Assembly (NCBI GenBank): GCA_021788685.1
Contig: JAJYKH010000190.1
Coordinates: forward strand, 1-5,787
Direction: 5' to 3'
DNA from: Deltaproteobacteria bacterium
GTDB lineage: Bacteria > Desulfobacterota > Desulfobulbia > Desulfobulbales > UBA5123
DNA: 5,787 nucleotides
Part shown: piece by piece, positions 1 through 5,502 of the stretch
Numbering within the stretch: the stretch's first letter is position 1
Layout of the letters: every line of letters begins with the position of its first letter
The notes under the pieces: generated by a model
Database searches by the model: none
What the model was told of the DNA's origin: nothing
The model's input: the letters and a program-made list of their open reading frames with translations, nothing else
Made by a program: the position numbers and the translations under genes

Positions 1-1
1 G

Positions 2-1558
2 GAGCAGTGGTTCATCGCGATGGAGAATAACGACCTGCGGGGAAAGGCGCTCGCCGCCATCCGCCAGGTCTCCTGGGTCCCCAAATGGGGGATGGAGCGC
101 ATCTACGGGATGGTGGAGTCCCGGCCCGACTGGTGCCTCTCCCGGCAGCGCGCCTGGGGGGTGCCCATCACCGTCTTCTCGTGCAAGCAGTGCGGGGAGA
201 TCGTCCGCGACGAGCAGGTCGCCGCCCGCATCGTCGACTTCTTCCGCACGGAAGGGGCGGACGCCTGGTTCCGGCGCGAGCCGGCGGACTTCCTGGGCGA
301 GAATGGACGGTGCGCCAAGTGCGGCGGCGCGGAATTCGAGAAGGAGCAGGACATCCTCGACGTCTGGTTCGACTCCGGGGTGAGCTACGCGGCGGTCCTT
401 GAGGAGCGGCCCGAGCTGGCCTGCCCGGCCGATCTCTATCTCGAAGGCAGCGACCAGCACCGGGGCTGGTTCCAGAGCTCGCTGCTCGCGGCGGTGGGCA
501 CCCGGGGGGTGCCGCCCTACAAGGGCGTGCTCACCCACGGCTTCGTGGTGGACGGCCAGGGCAAGAAGATGTCCAAGTCCATCGGCAACGTCATCGCCCC
601 GTCGGAGATCATCGAGAAATACGGCGCCGAGATCCTCCGCCTGTGGGTGGCCTCCGAGGACTACCGGGACGATGTCAAGATCTCCGATGACATCCTCCGG
701 CAGCTTTCCGACGCCTACCGGAAGATCCGGAACACCATCCGCTTCCTCCTGGGCAACCTTGCCGATTTCGACCCGGCCGCCCACCGGGTGGCTTACGCCG
801 ACATGGAGGAGCTCGACCAGTGGGCGCTCCACGAGCTGGAGCAGGTAAAGCGCAAGGTGACGAAGGCCTACGAGGGGTTCGAGTTCCACGCCGTTTTCCA
901 CGGCCTCTACCAGTTCTGCACGGTCACCATGAGCGCCCTGTATCTCGACATCCTGAAGGACCGGCTCTACACCTCGCTGGCGGACGCGCGCGACCGCCGG
1001 GCGGCCCAGACCGTCCTCTACGACACGGCGGACGCGGTGGTGCGGCTCATGGGGCCGATCCTCGCCTTCACCGCCGCCGAGGCGTGGGGGCATCTGCCCG
1101 CCGCGCCCGGCCGGGAGGAGAACGCCCATGTGGCCCGGTTCCCGGCCCCGGAGGACGACCACCTGCGGCCCGAGCTGGGGAAGAAATGGGAGCGGCTGCT
1201 CGCGGTGCGGGCCGAGGTCACCAAAGCCCTGGAGCTGGCCCGACAGGACAAGGTGATCGGCCACTCCCTGGAGGCGGACGTCGAGGTGGCGGTGGGCGGC
1301 GAGCTGGCGGAATTCGTGACCGCCAACTGGGAGCTGCTCAAGATGGTGGCCATGGTTTCCGACCTGCGGCTGGTGGCGGACACCGGGCCGGAAGGGTACC
1401 GCTCCGCGGAGCTGCCCGATCTCTCGGTGCTGGTGCGGCCTGCGGCCGGCGGCAAGTGCGAGCGGTGCTGGACCCGCTCGGAAACGGTCGGCGCAAATGA
1501 AAAGCACCCGCTGCTCTGCAGCCGGTGCACTGAGGCGGTGACCAAACTTGGCTTCTAA
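2..1558 (+). CDS. ileS: Isoleucyl-tRNA synthetase, C-terminal two thirds (5' end outside window)
   Basis: Class I aminoacyl-tRNA synthetase that charges tRNA-Ile with isoleucine in the cytoplasm. The reading frame is already open at base 2 and starts inside the conserved EQWFIAME block, so about 400 N-terminal residues, including the HIGH motif and most of the editing domain, lie upstream; 518 residues are visible. Seen in order: the RPDWCLSRQRAWGVP block, two CxxC pairs (CKQC and CAKC), DVWFDSG, GSDQHRGWFQSS, the ATP-binding KMSKS loop (bases 566-580), the anticodon-binding helical region, and a C-terminal zinc finger with CERC (1457-1468) and CSRC (1517-1528). The C-terminal finger is typical of bacterial IleRS, which reaches about 920-940 residues. 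No frame disruption is visible. The internal ATG at base 20 is not the true start. lspA follows with an 11-base overlap, the common ileS-lspA pairing. The family call is secure. Confidence 0.98.
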   Translation, partial: EQWFIAMENNDLRGKALAAIRQVSWVPKWGMERIYGMVESRPDWCLSRQRAWGVPITVFSCKQCGEIVRDEQVAARIVDFFRTEGADAWFRREPADFLGENGRCAKCGGAEFEKEQDILDVWFDSGVSYAAVLEERPELACPADLYLEGSDQHRGWFQSSLLAAVGTRGVPPYKGVLTHGFVVDGQGKKMSKSIGNVIAPSEIIEKYGAEILRLWVASEDYRDDVKISDDILRQLSDAYRKIRNTIRFLLGNLADFDPAAHRVAYADMEELDQWALHELEQVKRKVTKAYEGFEFHAVFHGLYQFCTVTMSALYLDILKDRLYTSLADARDRRAAQTVLYDTADAVVRLMGPILAFTAAEAWGHLPAAPGREENAHVARFPAPEDDHLRPELGKKWERLLAVRAEVTKALELARQDKVIGHSLEADVEVAVGGELAEFVTANWELLKMVAMVSDLRLVADTGPEGYRSAELPDLSVLVRPAAGGKCERCWTRSETVGANEKHPLLCSRCTEAVTKLGF

Positions 1559-2033
1559 CGTGTCCGCCCGCGAGCCGCTGCTGTGGATGGCCGGGGTGAT
1601 CCTCATCGACCAGCTCAGCAAGTGGTGGATCATGACCTCGTTTTTCCTGTACGAAAGCAGGACGGTGGTGCCGGGCTTTTTCAATGTGACCTTCGTCACC
1701 AACACCGGCGCCGCCTTCGGCTTTCTGGCGGGACAGGAAAACGTCTTCCGCCAGGCCTTTTTCGTGGGGATCGCCCTGCTGGCCCTGGCGGCGCTGGCCC
1801 TCGCGTACCGCCACTTCCGCAACGAAGGGCGGCTGGCGGTCACCGGCCTCGGGCTGATCGCCGGGGGCGCCGTCGGCAACCTCATCGACCGGCTGCGCTT
1901 CGGCCGGGTCATCGACTTCCTCGACGTCTACATCGGCCCGCACCACTGGCCGGCCTTCAACGTGGCCGACAGCGCCATCACCATCGGCGCGGGGCTGCTC
2001 ATTTTCTGCAGCCTGAAGGGCCGCACAAAATGA
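1548..2033 (+). CDS. lspA: Lipoprotein signal peptidase (signal peptidase II)
   Basis: Inner-membrane aspartyl protease that removes the signal peptide from diacylglyceryl-modified prolipoproteins. The product is 161 residues, the usual family length. Family blocks are visible: DQLSKWW (residues 21-27) at the end of the first membrane segment, the NTGAAFG block (52-58), GNLIDRLRFGRVIDF (110-124) and FNVADSAI (137-144). The catalytic aspartates should be D123 (RVID) and D141 (NVAD), by analogy with Pseudomonas LspA. Four membrane segments fall near residues 10-30, 68-88, 96-112 and 141-157. The chosen TTG start lies inside the last codons of ileS, behind a GAGGCGGTG stretch at 1532-1540. An in-frame GTG at 1560 would give a protein four residues shorter with no overlap and is a real alternative. 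Translation is probably coupled to ileS. The stop codon touches a repeat region. Confidence 0.95.
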   Translation: MASNVSAREPLLWMAGVILIDQLSKWWIMTSFFLYESRTVVPGFFNVTFVTNTGAAFGFLAGQENVFRQAFFVGIALLALAALALAYRHFRNEGRLAVTGLGLIAGGAVGNLIDRLRFGRVIDFLDVYIGPHHWPAFNVADSAITIGAGLLIFCSLKGRTK

Positions 2034-2097
2034 GGATCGCTATTGCTTGAGGTTGAAGGCAGGGGCCAATCTTATTTTCGGGGCTTGGTGGGGGTTT
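2032..2097 (+). repeat. Imperfect 66-base direct repeat, copy 1
   Basis: This copy begins within the lspA stop codon with GAGGATCGCT and shares the cores GCTTGAGGT, GGCCAATC and CGGGGCTTGG with a second copy at 2199-2264, aligned by eye with small indels. The two copies flank the palindrome at 2116-2181, with about 166 bases between equivalent points. The unit looks like a dispersed intergenic repeat, not coding sequence. Whether it occurs elsewhere in the genome cannot be told from this window. Confidence 0.7.
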
Positions 2098-2115
2098 CCC
2101 CTCCGATCTCCAACA

Positions 2116-2181
2116 GTAGGGTGGGCATCGCCCACCGTTGCTCCGAAATTCCGGCAAATTGGTGGGCTGTGCCCACCCTAC
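2116..2181. repeat. REP-like double-hairpin palindrome (GTAGGGTGGGCA family)
   Basis: The outer arms GTAGGGTGGGCA (2116-2127) and TGCCCACCCTAC (2170-2181) are exact reverse complements. Each arm is also part of its own small hairpin: GGTGGGC/GCCCACC at 2120-2136 with loop ATC, and the same stem at 2161-2177 with loop TGT. The element can therefore fold as one long stem or as two hairpins, as in paired REP (BIME-type) elements. Similar GTAGGGTGGGCA palindromes recur between genes of many bacteria, from general knowledge. No U-tract follows, so a classical terminator is not indicated. Confidence 0.8.
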
Positions 2182-2198
2182 CAGCTCATAGCAGGTTG

Positions 2199-2264
2199 GA
2201 GGAGCGCTTCGCTTGAGGTCGGAGGCAAAGGCCAATCGTATTGCGGGGCTTGGGGGGCGGGTTT
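2199..2264 (+). repeat. Imperfect 66-base direct repeat, copy 2
   Basis: Second copy of the repeat at 2032-2097, starting GAGGAGCGCT and running through GCTTGAGGTC, GGCCAATCGT and CGGGGCTTGG. It also forms its own inverted pair: GGAGGCAAA (2221-2229) matches TTTGCCTCC (2270-2278) exactly. Further GGAGG/CCTCC-rich tracts reach about 2300. No gene or convincing promoter is visible in 2034-2330. Confidence 0.7.
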
Positions 2265-2330
2265 TCGCTTTTGCCTCCACCCTCAAACCTCCTACCTCCA
2301 ACAGGAAAGACTCCTTCAAACATCCCGAAC

Positions 2331-2334
2331 GGAG
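2331..2334 (+). promoter_or_regulatory. Ribosome binding site of fabD
   Basis: GGAG lies nine bases before the ATG at 2344. It decides the fabD start: the frame stays open upstream to 2047, but that stretch translates intergenic repeats, not protein. Confidence 0.8.
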
Positions 2335-2343
2335 ATAAACTTT

Positions 2344-3297
2344 ATGGCAGCAGGCAAAATCGCCATTCTCTTCCCCGGCCAGGGCTCGCAGTTCGTGGGC
2401 ATGGGCAGGGAGTTCATCGAGGCCGACCCGGAGGCGGCCGCCCTCATGGACACCGCCGAGGCGGTGAGCGGCTTTCCGTTGCGGCGGCTGTGCCTGGAAG
2501 GGCCCATGGAGGAGCTGACCCGCACCGTGCACCTGCAGCCGGCGATGACGGTGGTCAACCTCATCTGCTGGCAGGCGGTGAAGAAGGCGGGCATCCGGCC
2601 CGACTGCCTGGCCGGCCACAGCCTGGGGGAATACAGCGCCCTCTGCGCCGGCGGAGTGCTCACCCCGGCCGACACCCTCAAGCTGGTCACCGAAAGGGGC
2701 CGGCTCATGGAGCGGGAAGGGAGCAAAAACCCGGGGACCATGCGGGCGGTGCTCGGGCTCACCCTCGACGAGGTGCAGGCGGTCCTCGCGGGCGTTTCGA
2801 ACGGAGTGGCCACCGCAGCCAACCACAACTCGGAAAAACAGGTGGTGATCTCGGGCGAAGCGCAGGCGGTGGAGGCGGCTGCGGCCGAGGTGGGGAAGCG
2901 CGGCGGCAAGGCGATACCCCTCAAGGTGAGCGGCGCCTGGCACAGCCCCCTGGTGGAGGCGGCGGTGCCCGATTTCACCGCGATCATGGCGGGAATCCCC
3001 TTCCAGTCGCCGACCATCCCGGTGCTCTTCAACGTCACCGCCCGCGAGGAGCGGGAGCCGGCGGCAATCCGCGCCGCCATGGCCCGGCAGATCGCCTCCA
3101 TGGTGCGCTGGCACGAGATCGTCCACGCGCTCCTCGCCCGCGGGATGCGGACCTTCGTCGAGGTCGGGCCCAAGACCGTGCTCACCGGCCTGGCGAAGAA
3201 GATCGTGCCGGCCGATGTCCCCTGCACCTTCCTCCAGGTGGAAAATCCCGAGACCCTGGCCAAGGCCCGGGAGGAGCTCGGCCACCTAAAAAAATGA
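2344..3297 (+). CDS. fabD: Malonyl-CoA:acyl carrier protein transacylase
   Basis: Cytoplasmic enzyme of type II fatty-acid synthesis; it moves the malonyl group from CoA to the phosphopantetheine arm of acyl carrier protein. The product is 317 residues, close to the usual 305-315. Seen: N-terminal FPGQGSQ (residues 10-16), the nucleophile elbow GHSLGEY (91-97, nucleophile S93 preceded by H92), the carboxylate-binding arginine R118 in TERGR, the GAWHSPL block with catalytic H200, and the late VEVGPKTVL block. ATG 2344 is chosen because family homology begins there and GGAG precedes it. Unlike many genomes there is no fabH, fabG or acpP alongside; the gene stands between lspA and ffh with long repeat-filled gaps on both sides, so it may have its own transcript. 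The gene ends in a run of seven A (3288-3294) directly before TGA, and a palindromic repeat starts at the stop. Confidence 0.97.
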   Translation: MAAGKIAILFPGQGSQFVGMGREFIEADPEAAALMDTAEAVSGFPLRRLCLEGPMEELTRTVHLQPAMTVVNLICWQAVKKAGIRPDCLAGHSLGEYSALCAGGVLTPADTLKLVTERGRLMEREGSKNPGTMRAVLGLTLDEVQAVLAGVSNGVATAANHNSEKQVVISGEAQAVEAAAAEVGKRGGKAIPLKVSGAWHSPLVEAAVPDFTAIMAGIPFQSPTIPVLFNVTAREEREPAAIRAAMARQIASMVRWHEIVHALLARGMRTFVEVGPKTVLTGLAKKIVPADVPCTFLQVENPETLAKAREELGHLKK

Positions 3298-3412
3298 ACG
3301 TCGAACATCGAACATTCAACATCGAACTTTGAATTAGGAAAGACATCGGACCGCTTGGGTGCCGTTGCCTTTCATTCGGCGTTGGACGTTCGATGTTCGG
3401 TGTTCGACGTTC
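3296..3412. repeat. Heptad-periodic inverted repeat after fabD
   Basis: The left arm (3296 to about 3345) is a run of seven-base units of the form AACATCG/AACATTC/AACTTTG. The right arm (about 3366-3412) carries the complementary units CGTTCGA/TGTTCGG/TGTTCGA. GAACGTCGAACA (3296-3307) and TGTTCGACGTTC (3401-3412) are exact reverse complements, and pairing continues with mismatches for about 40 bases. The loop of roughly 20 bases is not repetitive. Similar heptad repeats are common between genes in several phyla and are often mistranslated as small proteins. It begins within the fabD stop codon and could serve as an mRNA 3' end stem. Confidence 0.8.
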
Positions 3413-3524
3413 GAGATCTTCCCTTCGGCCGGATCTCCGCCTCCACGGTGCCGCGGTTGATCGGAACAAGAGAATGTGACAGAATAATAAGCTGGTCTCC
3501 GTCCCCCGTCCCTTCTTCCGGAGC

Positions 3525-3553
3525 TTGACATCTTCTGCCCGGGGAAGTATGGT
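3525..3553 (+). promoter_or_regulatory. Sigma70-type promoter of ffh
   Basis: A perfect -35 box TTGACA (3525-3530) is separated by exactly 17 bases from a -10 box TATGGT (3548-3553, four of six consensus bases, including the first A and last T). Transcription would start near 3560 and give a leader of about 135 bases before the ffh ATG. It lies in the gap after fabD and points toward ffh, so ffh, rpsP and khpA probably form their own transcription unit. This is a prediction from sequence only. Confidence 0.65.
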
Positions 3554-3562
3554 GGTCGGATT

Positions 3563-3637
3563 TCCCTCTCCGGGGGCACGGCCGTAGCTCGCCTTCGAAC
3601 CAGGCGCCCTCCGGCGGCGGCCCCGCGGGATTTTTTT
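3563..3637 (+). promoter_or_regulatory. Structured ffh leader ending in a U-tract; candidate attenuator or small RNA
   Basis: Directly after the predicted start point the RNA can fold into a rod. TCCC (3563-3566) pairs with GGGA (3627-3630), GGGG (3572-3575) with CCCC (3621-3624), GCCG (3581-3584) with CGGC (3612-3615), and CGCCT (3590-3594) with AGGCG (3602-3606) around a seven-base loop. Seven T (3631-3637) follow at once, as at an intrinsic terminator. This could end transcription early and make a short RNA of about 78 bases, or act as a leader attenuator. I do not recognise a known riboswitch class. The pairing was worked out by hand and its stability is not calculated. Confidence 0.4.
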
Positions 3638-3643
3638 GTTCCA

Positions 3644-3674
3644 GCGGCGGTGAGCCGGCTCGATCACCCGCCGC
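3644..3674 (+). promoter_or_regulatory. GC-rich hairpin just upstream of ffh
   Basis: GCGGCGGTGA (3644-3653) pairs with TCACCCGCCGC (3664-3674), ten base pairs with one bulged C and a ten-base loop. It ends 22 bases before the ffh ATG and lies just after the U-tract of the preceding structure. It could influence ribosome access or be the second half of a switching leader. Role unknown. Confidence 0.45.
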
Positions 3675-3696
3675 CGGACTTCTGAGCTTGCGAGAC

Positions 3697-4872
3697 ATGT
3701 TCGAGAGTCTCTCAGATCGTTTAAATACAGTATTCAAGGACCTGCGCGGCCACGGCCGGCTGACCGACGAGAACATCCAGGAGGCGATGCGGGAAGTCCG
3801 CATGGCCCTCCTCGAGGCCGACGTCAACTTCAAGGTGGTGAAGGAGTTCGTCTCTTCCGTCGCCACCAAGGCCGTCGGCCAGGAGGTCGTCCAGAGCCTG
3901 TCGCCCGGCCAGCAGGTCGTGAAGATCGTTCACGACGAGCTGGTTGAGCTGCTCGGCGGCCAGGCCGAGCCCCTCAACCTGGGGGGCAAGCCGCCCGCGA
4001 TCATCATGCTGGTGGGGCTCCAGGGCTCGGGTAAGACGACTACCGCCGGCAAGCTGGCCCGCCTGCTCAAGAGCAAGGGCCGGAAACCATATTTGGTGCC
4101 GGCCGACGTCTACCGGCCGGCGGCCATCAACCAGCTCCAGGTGCTGGCCGGCCAGGTGGACGTGCCGGTCCACCCCTCACGGCAGGAGCAGGACCCGGTG
4201 GCCATCTGCCGGGAAGCGGTGGATGCCGCCAGCCGGCAGGGCCGGGATACGGTGATCCTCGACACCGCCGGCCGCCTCCACGTGGACGAGGCGCTCATGG
4301 GCGAGCTGCGCCGGATCCGGGAGGCGGTGACGCCGGCCGAGATCCTGTTCGTGGCCGACGCCATGACCGGCCAGGACGCCGTGTCGGTGGCCGACAAGTT
4401 CAACCGGGACCTGGCCATCTCCGGCGTGGTCCTCACCAAGATGGAGGGCGATGCCCGCGGCGGCGCGGCCCTGTCCATCAAGAAGATCACCGCCCGGCCC
4501 ATCAAGCTGGTGGGCGTGGGCGAAGGGCTGGATGCCCTCGAAATCTTTCATCCCGACCGGGTGGCCTCCCGGATTCTCGGGATGGGCGACGTCCTCACCC
4601 TGATCGAAAAGGCCGAGGCGGTCGTCGACAAGGAAAAGGCGGAGGCCCTGGCCCGGAAGCTCAAGAAGAACGCCTTCACCCTGGAAGATTTCCTGGATCA
4701 GATCCAGCAGATCAAGAAGATGGGCAGCCTGGAGCAGATCATGGGCATGATCCCCGGGCTCAACCGGCTCAAGCAGGTGCAGAACATGCCCAAGCCGGAC
4801 CAGAAGGAGCTGGTCCGGGTGGAAGCGATCATCCGCTCCATGACCGCAGACGAGCGGCGCACCACCAAATGA
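3697..4872 (+). CDS. ffh: Signal recognition particle GTPase Ffh (SRP54), NG domain and first part of M domain
   Basis: Protein subunit of the bacterial signal recognition particle; with 4.5S RNA it binds signal sequences of nascent membrane proteins and, through GTP-dependent pairing with FtsY, brings ribosomes to the membrane. This frame gives 391 residues. The N domain starts MFESLSDRL; the G domain shows the P-loop GLQGSGKT (107-114), DVYRPAA (137-143), DTAGR (189-193) and TKMEGDARGG (247-256). The M domain begins after LGMGD and includes the KKMGSLEQIMGMIPG signal-binding stretch. The frame then stops at TGA 4870-4872, about 57 residues short; the missing part lies in the -1 frame from 4869. 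ATG 3697 is chosen by family alignment; a TTG at 3688 in the same frame is less likely. The ribosome binding site is weak. Either a base was lost in sequencing or the gene is truly split. Confidence 0.95.
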   Translation: MFESLSDRLNTVFKDLRGHGRLTDENIQEAMREVRMALLEADVNFKVVKEFVSSVATKAVGQEVVQSLSPGQQVVKIVHDELVELLGGQAEPLNLGGKPPAIIMLVGLQGSGKTTTAGKLARLLKSKGRKPYLVPADVYRPAAINQLQVLAGQVDVPVHPSRQEQDPVAICREAVDAASRQGRDTVILDTAGRLHVDEALMGELRRIREAVTPAEILFVADAMTGQDAVSVADKFNRDLAISGVVLTKMEGDARGGAALSIKKITARPIKLVGVGEGLDALEIFHPDRVASRILGMGDVLTLIEKAEAVVDKEKAEALARKLKKNAFTLEDFLDQIQQIKKMGSLEQIMGMIPGLNRLKQVQNMPKPDQKELVRVEAIIRSMTADERRTTK

Positions 4873-5042
4873 TCAACGCGAGCCGCCGGCAGCGGATCGC
4901 CAACGGCAGCGGCACCGCCGTCCAGGACGTGAACCGGGTGCTCAAGAGCTACACCGAGATGCTCAAGATGATGAAGAAGATCAAGGGCGGCCCGATGATC
5001 GCGGGCGGCAAGAAGAGAAAGCTCCCCAAGGGACTCAGATAG
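4869..5042 (+). CDS. ffh: Ffh C-terminal piece: SRP RNA-binding part of the M domain, in the -1 frame
   Basis: These 57 residues are the normal C-terminus of Ffh. SRRQRIANGSG is the signature that contacts SRP RNA, followed by VQDVNRVLKSYTEM, a methionine- and lysine-rich helix (MLKMMKKIK) and a basic glycine-rich tail. The ATG overlaps the stop of the upstream frame as ATGA, and the two pieces together give about 448 residues, the usual Ffh length. Adding a single A to the AAA at 4867-4869 would restore one continuous protein with the family's usual spacing between the ERR and SRR motifs. The methionine is often a native residue at this point in Ffh, so the apparent start may be accidental. 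Only a weak GAGCGG (4853-4857 region) could serve as ribosome binding site. As a separate protein it would hold the RNA-binding half without the GTPase. Confidence 0.8.
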   Translation: MINASRRQRIANGSGTAVQDVNRVLKSYTEMLKMMKKIKGGPMIAGGKKRKLPKGLR

Positions 5043-5184
5043 TGTCCATCCGGAAACGGTCTTTTCGCCCGATTGCTGCGTTGCTCAGTCGCCTGGAAAT
5101 GCTCACGTACAGGAAGTACGCTCCGCTTTCCAGGCTCCCTCGCGTCTTGCACTCGAACGAAAATCCTCATTTCGGGAAGACACT
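5041..5184. repeat. 144-base imperfect palindrome (MITE- or REP-like)
   Basis: The ends AGTGTC (5041-5046) and GACACT (5179-5184) are exact inverted repeats. Matching arms continue inward: TTTTCG (5062-5067) with CGAAAA (5158-5163), GCCTGGAAA (5091-5099) with TTTCCAGGC (5127-5135), and a central hairpin CGTAC/GTACG (5106-5120) with loop AGGAA. All pairs share one centre near 5113. It codes for nothing evident and has the shape of a small non-autonomous mobile or dispersed element. I see no clear target-site duplication. Its first two bases complete the TAG stop of the Ffh C-terminal frame. Confidence 0.75.
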
Positions 5185-5205
5185 CGGATAAAAGGCAATA
5201 CCAAC

Positions 5206-5219
5206 CCCGGCAAGCCGGG
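5206..5219 (+). promoter_or_regulatory. Small hairpin before the rpsP ribosome binding site
   Basis: CCCGG (5206-5210) and CCGGG (5215-5219) pair around CAAG, five bases before the GGAGGA at 5225-5230. It may affect S16 translation, but a short GC hairpin in GC-rich DNA can also be chance. Confidence 0.3.
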
Positions 5220-5224
5220 TGATC

Positions 5225-5230
5225 GGAGGA
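5225..5230 (+). promoter_or_regulatory. Ribosome binding site of rpsP
   Basis: GGAGGA lies nine bases before the ATG at 5240. It fixes this start over an in-frame GTG at 5219, which would add seven residues that are absent from S16 proteins. Confidence 0.85.
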
Positions 5231-5239
5231 AACATCGGC

Positions 5240-5494
5240 ATGGCAGTCAAGATCCGCTTAGCGAGATTGGGCAGAAAGAAAAGACCGTTCTACCGCATCG
5301 TGGTGGCCAATTCCGAGGCTCGGCGCGATGGCAAGTTCCTGGAGGTGGTCGGCACCTACGACCCCCTGCAGGAGCCGGCGGCCATCCTCATCAAGCACGA
5401 CAAGCTGAAGGTCTGGCTCGACCAGGGCGCGGAGCCGACGGAAACGGTCCGCTCGCTGATCGCCAAGTGCCCGGCCCCTCCGGCCGCTGAATAA
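5240..5494 (+). CDS. rpsP: 30S ribosomal protein S16
   Basis: Small-subunit protein that binds 16S rRNA and helps 30S assembly. The product is 84 residues, typical for the family. The N-terminal MAVKIRLARLGRKKRPFYRI block, then VVANSEARRDGKFLEVVGTYDP and a later KVWLDQGAEPTETV block, are characteristic. The C-terminal tail is short and proline/alanine rich. The start is supported by a strong GGAGGA. It follows ffh across a palindromic repeat and precedes khpA by eight bases, the usual order at the head of a ribosomal protein and RNA-processing cluster. Confidence 0.98.
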   Translation: MAVKIRLARLGRKKRPFYRIVVANSEARRDGKFLEVVGTYDPLQEPAAILIKHDKLKVWLDQGAEPTETVRSLIAKCPAPPAAE

Positions 5495-5502
5495 CGCGCC
5501 GC

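Noticed and set aside
2047..2343. N-terminal extension of FabD by 99 residues
   Set aside because: The frame is open but translates the direct repeats and the GTAGGGTGGGCA palindrome. FabD homology and a GGAG site both place the start at 2344.
3457..3490. A second ffh promoter, TTGATC with AATAAT
   Set aside because: The spacer is about 20 bases, too long for a good sigma70 promoter, and the TTGACA-N17-TATGGT pair downstream is much better.
3572..3612. tRNA or tRNA remnant, from GGCCGTAGCTC and TTCGAACC strings
   Set aside because: The TTCGAACC sits wrongly in its stem-loop for a T arm, there is no anticodon arm and the acceptor ends do not pair on either strand.
3560..3696. SRP RNA (4.5S, ffs) gene next to ffh
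   Set aside because: The region is structured and holds an ACCAGG-like string, but the conserved GGAA tetraloop and AGCAGCC segment of SRP RNA helix 8 are absent.
3334..3869. Minus-strand open frames across the fabD-ffh gap
   Set aside because: They translate the heptad palindrome and antisense ffh, with low-complexity arginine/serine-rich products and no recognisable family.
4949..5170. Minus-strand open frame of 73 codons over the ffh end and palindrome
   Set aside because: It covers the antisense of the Ffh C-terminus and the palindromic repeat; no plausible start context or family resemblance.
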